Positions 24,678 through 32,973 are shown, counted from the stretch's first letter. The stretch is DNA of 64,000 bases from Paracoccus aminophilus JCM 7686 (GCF_000444995.1 NC_022049.1:310001-374000), one strand, 5' to 3'. The notes: a model not told the origin generated them from the letters alone. Numbers and translations: made by a program.

Positions 24678-25574
24678 TCAGTAATTCTTCGCCAGATCCA
24701 TGCCGCTATAAAGCCCCGCGACCTGATCGCCATAGCCGTTGAACATCAGCGTCTCTTGCCGCCCCGCGAAAAGCCCCGCGCCGATGCGCCGCTCGCTGGC
24801 CTGAGACCAGCGCGGATGATCGACCTTGGGGTTCACATTGGCGTAAAAGCCGTATTCCGCCGGTTGCAGCTTTTGCCAGGTCGAGACCGGCTGGCGGTCG
24901 GTAAGCGTGATCTTGACGATGGATTTCGCCGATTTGAACCCGTATTTCCACGGCACCACCAGCCGGATCGGCGCGCCGTTCTGATTGGGCAGCTTTTCCG
25001 AATAAAGCCCGGTCGCAAGCAGGGTCAGCGGGTTCATCGCCTCATCGAGCCGCAGCCCCTCGATATAGGGAAAATCGAGCAGCTTCTGCGCCTGCCCCGG
25101 CATTTCCGAGGGCCGGAGCACGGTCTGGAACTCGACGAATTTCGCGCTTGGCTGCACGCCCGCCTTGCTCAGCACGCCGGCCAGAGGCACGCCGAGCCAG
25201 GGGATGACCATCGACCAGGCCTCGACGCAGCGCAGCCGGTAGATGCGCTCCTCCAGCGCGGAATCGGGGGCGATGTCTTCGACGCCATAGCTGCCGGGCT
25301 TATCGACCAGACCCGCGATCTCGACGCTCCAAGGATCGGTCTTGAAGTTGCCGGAATAGCTTGCGGGGTCTTCCTTGCCAAAGCCGAATTCGTAGAAGTT
25401 GTTGTAATTGGTGATCTCTTTCAGGGTGTTCGGCTTTTCATCCGTCGAATAGCCCGACATCTTGCCCGTCAATGCAAAGGCCGGAGCGGCCGCGAAGACG
25501 GCTCCGGCGGCAAGAAAGGCGCGGCGGTTCAGATAAGAGGCTTTCGGCGTCACATCGGACCAGCGCAGTTTCAT
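24678..25574 (-). CDS. msrP: MsrP, periplasmic molybdopterin methionine sulfoxide reductase
   Basis: 298 residues. A Tat-type signal ([19 protein letters not shown]) exports the folded molybdoenzyme. Seen: [37 protein letters not shown] with the molybdenum-ligand cysteine at about 116, then [34 protein letters not shown] and the terminal [13 protein letters not shown]. MsrP reduces methionine sulfoxide in periplasmic proteins after chlorine or oxidative stress. Upstream lies mrpX on the same strand. Confidence 0.95.
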   Translation of the reverse strand: MKLRWSDVTPKASYLNRRAFLAAGAVFAAAPAFALTGKMSGYSTDEKPNTLKEITNYNNFYEFGFGKEDPASYSGNFKTDPWSVEIAGLVDKPGSYGVEDIAPDSALEERIYRLRCVEAWSMVIPWLGVPLAGVLSKAGVQPSAKFVEFQTVLRPSEMPGQAQKLLDFPYIEGLRLDEAMNPLTLLATGLYSEKLPNQNGAPIRLVVPWKYGFKSAKSIVKITLTDRQPVSTWQKLQPAEYGFYANVNPKVDHPRWSQASERRIGAGLFAGRQETLMFNGYGDQVAGLYSGMDLAKNY

Positions 25575-25641
25575 GGCATTCCCTTTCCAAAATGGTCGCA
25601 GGCGCGGCCGGTGGTGGCGCGCGACGCGCCGAGTTTGCCCC

Positions 25642-25659
25642 GCCCGGCCAAGGCCGGGC
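25642..25659 (-). terminator. Intercistronic hairpin between mrpX and msrP
   Basis: GCCCGGCC-AA-GGCCGGGC is a perfect 8-bp stem in the 100-base gap between mrpX and msrP. There is no T-run, so it is more likely an RNA-processing or attenuating hairpin that sets mrpX well above msrPQ expression than a full terminator. Confidence 0.45.
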
Positions 25660-25674
25660 CGAGGCGCTGCCGTC

Positions 25675-26151
25675 TCACTTCGCCATCGGCAGAGCGGTTG
25701 CCGGCGCGGCTTTGCCTTGGTCGGGCATTTGGGTCTTGGTCATCGCCCCCGATTTCGTATGGCCGGATTTCGCGTGACCCGATTTCGCGCGACCCGCCTT
25801 CATCTCGCCCGATTTGGACCCCATCTTGGCCGCCGCGCCCATCTTCTCCTTGCCCATCTTGCTTTGGCCCATCTGGCCCGCACCCATGCAATCGGGCGCG
25901 GCTTGGGTTGCCATTTTATCGGCCCCCATTTTACCGGCCCCCATATCCTCGGCCTTCGGCATGGCCTTGTCCATCGTGGTGGTCGTGTCGGTCGCCATCG
26001 CCGCGCCCGCGGCCATCGGACCGCAGTCGCCGCTCATCGCGGCGTCAGAGGTCGCGGCGGGCGTCATCGCCGCCTGTGGCGCGGCACTCGCCTGCAACGC
26101 GCCGAAGGGCAGAAGAAGGATCGCGGTCAGAAGAACGGGTCTGGCTAGCAT
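25675..26151 (-). CDS. mrpX: MrpX-like methionine-rich periplasmic protein
   Basis: 158 residues, Sec signal ending QASA, then a low-complexity mature chain of about 135 residues with 18 Met, two Cys ([14 protein letters not shown]), many Lys/Gly/Ala and almost no aromatic or large aliphatic residues. KMG-type repeats ([27 protein letters not shown]) and a [12 protein letters not shown] segment stand out. In Azospira suillum a methionine-rich periplasmic protein, MrpX, scavenges hypochlorite and is recycled by YedY/YedZ (MsrP/MsrQ) under SigF/NrsF control; the same five gene types are adjacent here. The sequence itself would not be recognisable by simple similarity; the identity rests on composition and context. 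Confidence 0.85.
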   Translation of the reverse strand: MLARPVLLTAILLLPFGALQASAAPQAAMTPAATSDAAMSGDCGPMAAGAAMATDTTTTMDKAMPKAEDMGAGKMGADKMATQAAPDCMGAGQMGQSKMGKEKMGAAAKMGSKSGEMKAGRAKSGHAKSGHTKSGAMTKTQMPDQGKAAPATALPMAK

Positions 26152-26208
26152 CGGAGGCTCCGCTGTGGGATCAGTCGCGCAAGGGATTTCCGCGATCTGT
26201 CCAAGATG

Positions 26209-26237
26209 TCTTCGTCCGCGCCGCCCGCTTGGTTACA
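26209..26237 (-). promoter_or_regulatory. SigF-type promoter of mrpX-msrPQ
   Basis: Minus strand: TGTAACC (26231-26237), 16 bases, CGAAGA (26209-26214). It is identical in layout to the sigF promoter, which shares GCTGTAACC, the 16-base spacer and CGAA. It lies 58 bases ahead of the mrpX start. Similar to the GTAACC-N16-CGAA element I recall for the Caulobacter SigF regulon. Confidence 0.8.
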
Positions 26238-26295
26238 GCCCGCACGGCTTCGTGAAGGCCAATTGCGCAAACCGCCGCGCCCTTTTCGCCCGCCG

Positions 26296-26350
26296 CTGCG
26301 TTTTTTGGGCGGGCCTGCGTTTTTTCGGCGGGCCAGCGCTTTTTTGCGCA
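26296..26350. repeat. 19-bp tandem repeat between the divergent promoters
   Basis: Two near-identical 19-mers (CTGCGTTTTTTGGGCGGGC and CTGCGTTTTTTCGGCGGGC) plus a diverged partial third (CAGCGCTTTTTTGCGCA). The T6 runs sit on one DNA face about every two helical turns, directly upstream of the sigF -35. Confidence 0.8.
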
Positions 26351-26355
26351 AGTGC

Positions 26356-26384
26356 TGTAACCTTTGCCCGCCGTCCTGCGAAAG
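26356..26384 (+). promoter_or_regulatory. Autoregulatory SigF-type promoter
   Basis: TGTAACC (26356-26362), 16 bases, CGAAAG (26379-26384). It matches the mrpX promoter on the opposite strand. The expected transcription start falls at about 26390-26392, on or next to the GTG start codon. Confidence 0.8.
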
Positions 26385-26391
26385 ACGAGAT

Positions 26392-26973
26392 GTGACCTCG
26401 ACGCGCCCCAGTGAACGCCTCAGTGAAGATGAGCTCCAGCGATTGATGCTGTCCGCGCTTGACGGGGACGGTCCGGCTTACCGCGCGCTCCTCGAGGCGC
26501 TGACCCCGCGGCTTCGCACCTATTTCCAGCGGCGGCTTTTTGATGGGCTGGCCGCGCAGACCGATGATCTTGTGCAGGACACTTTGCTCGCCATCCACAA
26601 CCGCCGCCTGACCTTCGATCCCGCGCTGCCGCTCTTGGCCTGGGTCCATGCGATCGCGCGCCACAAGCTGATCGACACGCTGCGCCGCGAACGCCGAGGC
26701 GCGCGCGCGGGCCTGCCGCTGCCGCTCGACGATCTCGCCGATCTCTTGGCCGACCCCCAGCCCCATGCCGCGCAGGCCGAGGACCGCCGCGATGTCGAGA
26801 CCTTGCTCGCGGCTTTGCCCGCGCGCTCGCGCGATGTCATCACCAAGGTCCGGCTCGAGGGCAAAACTCTGGCCGAGACCGCCGCCGAGACCGGGCTGAG
26901 CGTGGCCTCGGTCAAGGTCATCATCCATCGCGGATTGGCCGCGCTGAAGAACCGATTGGGAGGCGGCGCATGA
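26392..26973 (+). CDS. sigF: ECF RNA polymerase sigma factor SigF
   Basis: 193 residues. Region 2: PRLRTYFQRRLFDGLAAQTDDLVQDTLLAIHNRRLTFDPALPLLAWVHAIARHKLIDTLRRERR. Region 4: ALPARSRDVITKVRLEGKTLAETAAETGLSVASVKVIIHRGLAALKNRL. The frame is open further upstream, but those codons are in the tandem repeat and promoter, so the GTG at 26392 is chosen. It overlaps nrsF by ATGA. It directs expression of itself and of the mrpX-msrPQ operon through the paired promoters. Confidence 0.92.
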   Translation: MTSTRPSERLSEDELQRLMLSALDGDGPAYRALLEALTPRLRTYFQRRLFDGLAAQTDDLVQDTLLAIHNRRLTFDPALPLLAWVHAIARHKLIDTLRRERRGARAGLPLPLDDLADLLADPQPHAAQAEDRRDVETLLAALPARSRDVITKVRLEGKTLAETAAETGLSVASVKVIIHRGLAALKNRLGGGA

Positions 26974-27674
26974 GCGATTCCGACGCGAGACAGGGCAGAG
27001 GCCCCGCAATCGCTGACCGCGCCGAGAGCGAGCGCGCGCTGATCGAACATCTGGTCGCGGATCTGCGCCCGGTGCCGCGCCATGCCCTGCCCCGGCGTCT
27101 GCTGCTTGGGCTGGGGCTTGGGCTTTGCGGCGCGGTGCTGGTCATGCTGGCGGTCTTGGGCCTGCGCCCCGATCTTGGCACTGCCGCGCAAGGCCCGGTC
27201 CTGTGGCTGAAGCTCGGCTATGCCGGAGCTTTGGCGGCGGCGGGTTTTGCCGCGCTCGACCGGCTGGCGCGTCCCTTGGGCGGGGCGCGCGCGCCGGTCT
27301 TTGCCGTGCTGGCGCTGCTGGTTTTGGCCGCCGGGCTTGCGCTTGCGAATGTCATCTCTGCCCCCGCCGAGGCCCGTCATGCGCTGATTTTTGGCACGAC
27401 CGCGCTGGTCTGCCCTTTCCTGATCGCGCTGGTTGGCGCGCCGGTGCTGGCCGCGCTTCTGGCCGTGCTGCGCCGGATCGAGCCGACCCGCCCGGGCCTT
27501 GCCGGGGCGGCGGCGGGGCTGGTTGCGGGGGGCGCGGGCACGCTGGTCTATGCGCTTCATTGCCCCGAAACCGGGCTGCCCTTCATCGCGCTGTGGTATA
27601 GCGCCGGGATCGGCCTGACGGCGGCGCTTGGCGCCCTCGCCGCGGTGGCCGGGGCGCGATGGGCGGCCGGATAA
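26970..27674 (+). CDS. nrsF: NrsF (DUF1109) membrane anti-sigma factor
   Basis: 234 residues with a cytoplasmic N-terminus (about 40 residues; ALIEHLVADLRPVPRHALPRRL) and six hydrophobic helices. Conserved cysteines sit in ALVCPFLIAL (148) and YALHCPETGLPF (198); in the related Caulobacter protein such cysteines sense the stress. It holds SigF inactive until oxidant, probably reactive chlorine, modifies it. ATGA overlap with sigF couples their translation. Confidence 0.92.
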   Translation: MSDSDARQGRGPAIADRAESERALIEHLVADLRPVPRHALPRRLLLGLGLGLCGAVLVMLAVLGLRPDLGTAAQGPVLWLKLGYAGALAAAGFAALDRLARPLGGARAPVFAVLALLVLAAGLALANVISAPAEARHALIFGTTALVCPFLIALVGAPVLAALLAVLRRIEPTRPGLAGAAAGLVAGGAGTLVYALHCPETGLPFIALWYSAGIGLTAALGALAAVAGARWAAG

Positions 27675-27742
27675 CGCCGCGCCCGCCCGGTTTAGGCGCC
27701 CCGTCTAAGCGCCCGTCTGACTGCACCGTCTAAGCGCGCCAC

Positions 27743-28567
27743 TCAGCGCGCGAGGCCCTGCTCTTGCAGCCAAGCGACCGAGGCCAGCAGCCCGCGATTG
27801 TCGTTCAGCTCGAGGATCAAACGCGGCGTCGGCTCGATCTCGGCCAGAGCGCGGAAGACGCCATGCCAGCCGATATTGCCCTCGCCAATCGCCCAATGGC
27901 GGTCGGCATAGCCATCGGCATCCTGCAAATGGACATGGGCGAGCCGCGCGCCGGCGCGGCGGATGTAGTAATCGACCGGCGGCGCCCCGGTCGCGCCATG
28001 GGCGTAATGGGCATGCCCGGTATCGACCGAAACCGCCATCGCGGGCGAGTTGAAGCTGTCGGCAAGCAGGCGGCGGATATCGGGGTCCTTGTCCTCGATA
28101 TTTTCAATGACCATGGTCACGCCGATCTCTTCGGCGCGCGCGACGACCGGCGCCATGGTCTCGTGGCAATGCGCGATCACCCGAGCATGGGCGCGCCCGC
28201 CGGGCACATTGTCGAGATTGTGGAAATCCCAGGTCGAATAGGGCGAATGGATCACCATTTGCGTCGCACCCAGATAGTCGCAAACCTCGAGCCCCTGCAG
28301 ATGCTTGCGCGTGATCAGCGCGCGCAGATCGGGGTCGGGATTGGCGATATTGAGTCCCCAGAACGGGCCATGAATGCCCAAGCGCCCCTGATAGCCCGCC
28401 AGAAGGCCAAGCGCGCGGTCGGCCACGCTTTTCCAATCGCCATTGAGCAGCGGGATCTCGGCGAAATCCTGCAACTCGAGATCGCGGTTCTCGCTGAGGA
28501 TAAAGTCGCGAAAGCCCGCGAGTTCATCGGTGGTCATCGCCGCGCCGAGAAGGGGAAGGTCGGTCAT
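27743..28567 (-). CDS. Sugar phosphate isomerase/epimerase-like TIM barrel protein
   Basis: 274 residues, xylose-isomerase-like TIM barrel (AP endonuclease 2 family). Metal-ligand blocks: LGIHGPFWGLNIA, LGATQMVIHSPYS, VTMVIENIED, AVSVDTGHAHYAHG, LAHVHLQDADGYADRHWAIGEGNIGW and RLILELND. It overlaps the HAD gene by ATGA (28564-28567), so the two form an operon. A tandem duplication (CCGTCTAAGCG twice) lies just beyond the stop at about 27696-27740. The sugar substrate is unknown. Confidence 0.85.
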   Translation of the reverse strand: MTDLPLLGAAMTTDELAGFRDFILSENRDLELQDFAEIPLLNGDWKSVADRALGLLAGYQGRLGIHGPFWGLNIANPDPDLRALITRKHLQGLEVCDYLGATQMVIHSPYSTWDFHNLDNVPGGRAHARVIAHCHETMAPVVARAEEIGVTMVIENIEDKDPDIRRLLADSFNSPAMAVSVDTGHAHYAHGATGAPPVDYYIRRAGARLAHVHLQDADGYADRHWAIGEGNIGWHGVFRALAEIEPTPRLILELNDNRGLLASVAWLQEQGLAR

Positions 28568-29334
28568 GTCAGATCCTGCGATCGAGTGGGGGCAAGGGGA
28601 AGCAGTCGGGCCAGCAGAGCATGAAACTCGGCCATGCCACAGACAATATGATGCGCGCCCGCCGCGCGCAGACGCTCGGCCTGATCGGGGCGGCGCTCGG
28701 ACGGGCCGACAAAGCCCACGGCAAGGCAGCCCGCCGCGACGCCTGCCGCAAGCCCGTGGGGCGTGTCGTCGATGAAGAGCGCGGCCTCGGGCGCGACGCC
28801 CAACGCGCGCGCGGCGTGCAGCACCAGATCGGGCGCGGGCTTGGCGCGGGCGACGTGATCGGCGGAATAGATATGGCGCCCGAAATAGGCCGCGAGCGGG
28901 CTCGCCATCAGCGAGCGTTCCAGCCTGCGCAGCATCGAATTCGAGCAGACCGCGATCGGCAGATCAAGCGCGGCCAGCACGGCCTCGACCCCCGGGATCT
29001 GCGGCACGGCCTGGTCAAACATCGCAAAAAGACGCGCATCCGCCTCGGCAAAAACCTTGGCCGCGTCCAGCCCCGCCTGCGCCAGCCAAGCCTGCGTCAC
29101 CGCGCCCGAGGTGCCAGAAAAAAGCCGCCCGGCCTCTTCGGCGCTGAGCGTCACACCAGCGGCGCTGATCGCTTGGGCGAGGGCTGCGGCGCTCAGAGGC
29201 TCGCTGTCGAGCAAGACGCCGTCGCAGTCAAACAGAACCGCCTCGATCCGGCGCATGGGCGACAGATCCGCCGGGTCGAAACCGGCAAGCGGCAGGGCAC
29301 CGGGCCCGGCAGAGGCGAGCGCAGGCGTGCCCAT
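28564..29334 (-). CDS. HAD family hydrolase (beta-PGM-like)
   Basis: Phosphatase or phosphoglucomutase-like HAD protein, up to 256 residues. Motif I DCDGVLLDSEP, motif II AVCSNSM, motif III KPAPDLVLHAARALGVAPEAALFIDDTPHG. The cap-domain insertion follows motif I. Start is uncertain: ATG 29334 gives a 26-residue extension before MRRIEAVLFDCDG at 29256; neither has a good Shine-Dalgarno. Co-operonic with the downstream TIM barrel gene, suggesting sugar-phosphate metabolism. Confidence 0.85.
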   Translation of the reverse strand: MGTPALASAGPGALPLAGFDPADLSPMRRIEAVLFDCDGVLLDSEPLSAAALAQAISAAGVTLSAEEAGRLFSGTSGAVTQAWLAQAGLDAAKVFAEADARLFAMFDQAVPQIPGVEAVLAALDLPIAVCSNSMLRRLERSLMASPLAAYFGRHIYSADHVARAKPAPDLVLHAARALGVAPEAALFIDDTPHGLAAGVAAGCLAVGFVGPSERRPDQAERLRAAGAHHIVCGMAEFHALLARLLPLAPTRSQDLT

Positions 29335-29547
29335 CGCTCAGACAGCCCTCGGGTGCGCGACATGTCGGCGCGCGTGTTTCGGATCGGGACAGGCGGTCAT
29401 GGCGCTCTCTTTCGAACCAAGGCCGAAGAAATCCGCCTCTCGCGCCGCCTTCTGGGCCCGCTCGGTAACCTTTTGACGACTCTGGGGTGAAATTTGGATG
29501 AACGCGGCGCGAAATTTACGCCCTTGGGTTGAGAGACCCCCCGGCGA

Positions 29548-29622
29548 TCAGCACAGCAGCCCTGCCGCCACCAGCAGCAGGGCCAGAACCGCGACCAGAA
29601 GCACCTGCGCCGCGCGCGCCAT
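29548..29622 (-). CDS. Possible 24-residue hydrophobic peptide
   Basis: ATG two bases after the MFS transporter stop, encoding MARAAQVLLVAVLALLLVAAG then LLC and TGA. It would be a single membrane helix, translationally coupled to the transporter. It could be a chance reading frame; no homologue is known to me. The rest of the 29335-29624 gap shows no other gene. Confidence 0.3.
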   Translation of the reverse strand: MARAAQVLLVAVLALLLVAAGLLC

Positions 29623-29624
29623 TG

Positions 29625-30857
29625 TCAGCGCACCGCCGCGCCGAGCCGCGCCATCGGGCGGTCGTTGATCGGCCAATGGATCACCGCCGCCAGCAGCGCA
29701 ATCCCGATCGAGGCCTGCCAGGCAAAGTCATAAGAGCCGGTGACGCGATAGGCATAGCCCGCCCCCCAAGCGCCGAAAAACGCGCCGACCTGATGCGACA
29801 GGAACACGATGCCAAAAAGCGTCGAGACATAGCGCACGCCAAAAATCTGCGCGACCAGCCCGCTCGTCAGCGGCACGGTGCCAAGCCAGAGAAAGCCCAG
29901 AACGCAGGCAAAAACCGTGGCCGAAAGCGCGGTGATCTGCAGGCTCAGGAAGACCACCATGACCAGCGCGCGGGCGAGATAAATCGCGCCGAGCACATAT
30001 TTCTTGCGCAACCGATCCGCCATCATGCCGAAGACATAAGAGCCGAGAATGTTGAAAAGCCCGATCAGCGCCAGCGCACGCGCCCCCACCGCCGGGTCGA
30101 GCCCCTTGTCGGCGAGAAAGGCGGGCAGGTGGGTCCCGATGAAGGCGACGTGAAAGCCGCAGACGAAAAAGCCAAGGTTGAGCAGCCAAAAGCCCGAATG
30201 CGACAAAGCCTCGCGCAGCGCCGCGCCGAAGCTTTGCACGGGGCCGCTGCCCGATTGCGCCGGGCTTTGCGGGCGTCCGGCGATGCCGATGGCCAAAAGC
30301 GCCATGAGCGCGGCCAGCGCGGCGTAGATCACGAAAGTCTCGCGCCAGCCATAGCTGTCAAGCAGCGCCTGCGCGACTGGAACGAGCAGGAACTGACCAA
30401 ACGAGCCGCCCGCCGTGACGACACCCGCCGCCATGCCGCGCTTTTCGGGCGCGACCGCACGGGTCGCGGCGCCAATCGCCACGACAAAGGTCGTCCCGGT
30501 CATGGCGAAACCGACCAGCACGCCAAGCGAGAGCGTCAGGCCAAAGGCGCTCGAAATTCCCGCCGCGAGCACGAGGCCAAGCGCGTAAAGCACCCCGCCA
30601 ATCGCCGCGACCCGCCCCGCGCCATGCTTGTCCGAGATCGCACCAATCACCGGCTGCGCCAGCCCAAGCACGAGGTTTTGCAGCGCAATCGCCAGACCAA
30701 ACGCCTCGCGGGTGATGCCGAGATCCAGCTCGATCGGGCGCAAAAACAGCCCGAACGCCTGCCGGATCCCCATGGCGATGGTCACGATTGTCGCCGCGCA
30801 GATCAGCACCGTCCAGGTTTTGAGCCGCTGACCTGCGGCGGGCTCGTCTTGCGTCAT
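29625..30857 (-). CDS. MFS transporter (OFA/MCT-like)
   Basis: 410 residues, 12 hydrophobic helices. N-terminal helix VTIAMGIRQAFGLFLRPIELDLGITREAFGLAIALQNLVLGLAQPVIGAISDKHGAGRVA holds the MFS motif A, as in oxalate/formate and monocarboxylate porters; the GIRQAFGLF start is common in that group. GGAG precedes ATG 30857. The operator at 30909-30928 lies over its promoter and matches a second copy ahead of the MaoC gene. Probably imports an organic acid; unproven. Confidence 0.85.
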   Translation of the reverse strand: MTQDEPAAGQRLKTWTVLICAATIVTIAMGIRQAFGLFLRPIELDLGITREAFGLAIALQNLVLGLAQPVIGAISDKHGAGRVAAIGGVLYALGLVLAAGISSAFGLTLSLGVLVGFAMTGTTFVVAIGAATRAVAPEKRGMAAGVVTAGGSFGQFLLVPVAQALLDSYGWRETFVIYAALAALMALLAIGIAGRPQSPAQSGSGPVQSFGAALREALSHSGFWLLNLGFFVCGFHVAFIGTHLPAFLADKGLDPAVGARALALIGLFNILGSYVFGMMADRLRKKYVLGAIYLARALVMVVFLSLQITALSATVFACVLGFLWLGTVPLTSGLVAQIFGVRYVSTLFGIVFLSHQVGAFFGAWGAGYAYRVTGSYDFAWQASIGIALLAAVIHWPINDRPMARLGAAVR

Positions 30858-30908
30858 GGGAAGCTCCGGTGATTCGACCTCGACGGGTCTGGAAAGGCGT
30901 TGCATTTT

Positions 30909-30928
30909 TAGATTATGTATGTGATCTA
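30909..30928. promoter_or_regulatory. Operator, copy 1 (TAGAT-N10-ATCTA)
   Basis: TAGATTATGTATGTGATCTA, with flanking TTTT before and TTTTAATCGAA after. Copy 2 at 33034-33053 is identical in 16 of 20 positions, including all of both arms. It lies 52-71 bases upstream of the MFS start and 159 bases before the divergent TetR gene. Confidence 0.75.
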
Positions 30929-31086
30929 TTTTAATCGAAGCGCAGCGTCAAGCACCGCCCGCGCCCGCTTTGGTTGCGCGCGGGGCCGCTTCTGCCTTAG
31001 GGTTTGGGCAGCGTTCGGGCGGCGTTCGGGTTTGCGCGCAAAGCCAGACGAGGCGCGGTCCGGCGCCGCAGACGGGAAGGATGAGC

Positions 31087-31752
31087 ATGGGTCGATCGAG
31101 CAAGGAAGAAGCCGCGCGCACCCGGCTGCGGATTCTGGCAGCCGCCTCGGATCTCTTTCGCAAATCTGGGGCCGAGCGGGTTTCGGTCGCCGATATCATG
31201 GCCGCCGCCGGGCTGACGACGGGCGGGTTTTACAAACATTTCGCCTCGAAAGAGGCGCTGGTCGCGGAGGCGACGGCGCTCGCCTTTGCGCAATCGGATG
31301 AAGGCTGGGCCAGATTGGCGGCCGCCCAGCCCGAGGAGGGCGCCGGGACTGCGGCGCTGCGCGCGGCTTTGGTGCGCCATTACCTGCGCCCGACGCCCGA
31401 GCAGCGTTGCCCGATGATCGCCTTCGCCGCCCCCGGTGCCGAACACTCCGCGCCCTCGGAACCCGCAAGCAAGGACAGCGGCTTGGCCTATCGCGACGGC
31501 GTCGCGGCGCTGCTCGCGCGTTTCGCCGATCCCGGCACCGCTGCCAATCCGGCGCGGCCCGAAGCGCCGCCGCCAGGCGAGAGCCTCTCTGATGAGGCGC
31601 TGGTCCTTTTCGCCGCGATGATCGGCGCGCGCGTCTTGGGCGAGGCCAGCGCCAGCGCGCCTTGGATCGCGCCTTTGCGCACGGCGGTGATCCGCGCGGC
31701 AGAAGCCGAAGCCGTGACCGAAGCTCGCGTAGACGCCAAGGCGCAAGAATAA
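31087..31752 (+). CDS. TetR/AcrR family regulator
   Basis: 221 residues. HTH: RTRLRILAAASDLFRKSGAERVSVADIMAAAGLTTGGFYKHFASKEALVAEA; the GGFYKHFxSKEAL helix is typical of the TfR subgroup. ATG 31087 is preferred over the ATG six bases earlier, since GGAAGG then has normal spacing. Likely binds the twin operators at 30909 and 33034 and so links the MFS gene and the MaoC hydratase gene; the ligand is unknown. Confidence 0.88.
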   Translation: MGRSSKEEAARTRLRILAAASDLFRKSGAERVSVADIMAAAGLTTGGFYKHFASKEALVAEATALAFAQSDEGWARLAAAQPEEGAGTAALRAALVRHYLRPTPEQRCPMIAFAAPGAEHSAPSEPASKDSGLAYRDGVAALLARFADPGTAANPARPEAPPPGESLSDEALVLFAAMIGARVLGEASASAPWIAPLRTAVIRAAEAEAVTEARVDAKAQE

Positions 31753-31764
31753 GCCCGCCATCTT

Positions 31765-32418
31765 TCAGCCGATCACGAAGGGCTCTGCCAGCAGCGCCAG
31801 CGCGATCACGATCATCGCGCCGCCCGAAAACAGGCCAAGCCAGCGCGCGGCCTCGGGTTTCCGGCGCAAGATCACCCGCGCGCCCTGCCCGACCAGCCAC
31901 AGCACCAGCGCGCAATTCACGATCTGGATGCCGCCAAGCGCCGCGACCTGCATCGGCACCGGCAGCGTCGCCTTGGGCGTGGTGAATTGCGGAAGCAGCG
32001 CCAGAAAGAGCAGCAAAACCTTGGGGTTGGTGCCGCTGACGACAAAGCCGCGCTTGACCCAGCCGAAGGCGCGTCCAGCCGTCGCGCCGGGCGCGATCTC
32101 GATCTCGGGCCCGGTCCCGGTCCCTGCCGCTGCGGGCACTGGCGGATGGCGCAAAGCCTGCATGCCGAGCCACAGAAGATAGCCCGCCCCCAGCACGGTC
32201 AGCGCGCGCAAAAGCAGCGGGAAATGCACGACCAGCGCCCCGGCCCCCGCCGCGACCAGCAGCGTCACCCAGACATAGCCAAGCAGCATCCCCGACAGCG
32301 CCGGCAGCAGCGCGCGCTGGCCCATGCCCGCGGTAATCGCACAGGCCCAATCCGCGCCCGGCGTCATCACCAGCGAGATCGACAGCAGCCAAAAGGCGAA
32401 AAGCAGCGAGGCATCCAT
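31765..32418 (-). CDS. LysE/RhtB family amino-acid exporter
   Basis: 217 residues, six helices. Hallmarks are LLSISLVMTPGADWACAITAGMGQRALLPALSGMLLGYVWV (TPGP-like motif as TPGA), WVKRGFVVSGTNPKVLLLFLALLPQF and a final helix LLAEPFVIG. ATG 32418 has GGAG eight bases upstream; the GTG three codons earlier has none. Divergent from an Lrp-type regulator, the classical arrangement for amino-acid exporters. Confidence 0.92.
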   Translation of the reverse strand: MDASLLFAFWLLSISLVMTPGADWACAITAGMGQRALLPALSGMLLGYVWVTLLVAAGAGALVVHFPLLLRALTVLGAGYLLWLGMQALRHPPVPAAAGTGTGPEIEIAPGATAGRAFGWVKRGFVVSGTNPKVLLLFLALLPQFTTPKATLPVPMQVAALGGIQIVNCALVLWLVGQGARVILRRKPEAARWLGLFSGGAMIVIALALLAEPFVIG

Positions 32419-32520
32419 GCGAGTCACTCCATATCCAGAAGCGCAAGGATATGGTGTTCATCCGGCAATGTGCTTGCGCATCCTTGCTGTCACTCGGCGA
32501 TCTCGGCTATATTCTTCCTC

Positions 32521-32973
32521 ATGGACAGCATTGACCGAAAAATTCTTGCCGAACTGCAACGCGAGGGGCGAATTTCTGTCACCGAGCTTGGTGAACGCGT
32601 CGGGCTGAGCCTGTCGCCCTGCCACCGCCGCGTGCGCGCTTTGGAAGAGGCGCGCGTCATCAACGGCTATCGCGCCACCGTCGATCCAAGCAAGGTCGGG
32701 CTGAATTTCTCGGCCATCGTCTTCGTGACGCTGCAACAGGTCAGCGGCGCGCAGGTCATTGATTTCGAAGCCGCTTTGCCGCGCATCCCCGAAATCGTTC
32801 AGGCCGAGCGGCTGTTTGGCGATCCCGATTACATGCTTCAGATCGTGACCCGCGATCTCGCGACCTTCCAGAAGCTTTATGACGAGCATCTGCTGGCGCT
32901 GCCCTCGGTTCAGCGCCTGACCTCGACGCTGGTGATGAAGACGGTAATCGCGCGGCGGCCCCTGCCACTTTGA
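32521..32973 (+). CDS. Lrp/AsnC family regulator
   Basis: 150 residues. HTH: MDSIDRKILAELQREGRISVTELGERVGLSLSPCHRRVRALEEARVINGYRATVD; the RAM/effector domain follows with IVQAERLFGDPDYMLQIVTRDLATF. No Shine-Dalgarno is evident before the ATG, but the start is fixed by the conserved N-terminus. It probably senses the amino acid exported by the divergent LysE-type protein and activates its gene. Confidence 0.92.
   Translation: MDSIDRKILAELQREGRISVTELGERVGLSLSPCHRRVRALEEARVINGYRATVDPSKVGLNFSAIVFVTLQQVSGAQVIDFEAALPRIPEIVQAERLFGDPDYMLQIVTRDLATFQKLYDEHLLALPSVQRLTSTLVMKTVIARRPLPL

Noticed and set aside
25675..26151. MrpX gene as a spurious low-complexity frame
   Set aside because: Good signal peptide, dedicated sigma-type promoter, and position before msrPQ make it a real gene.
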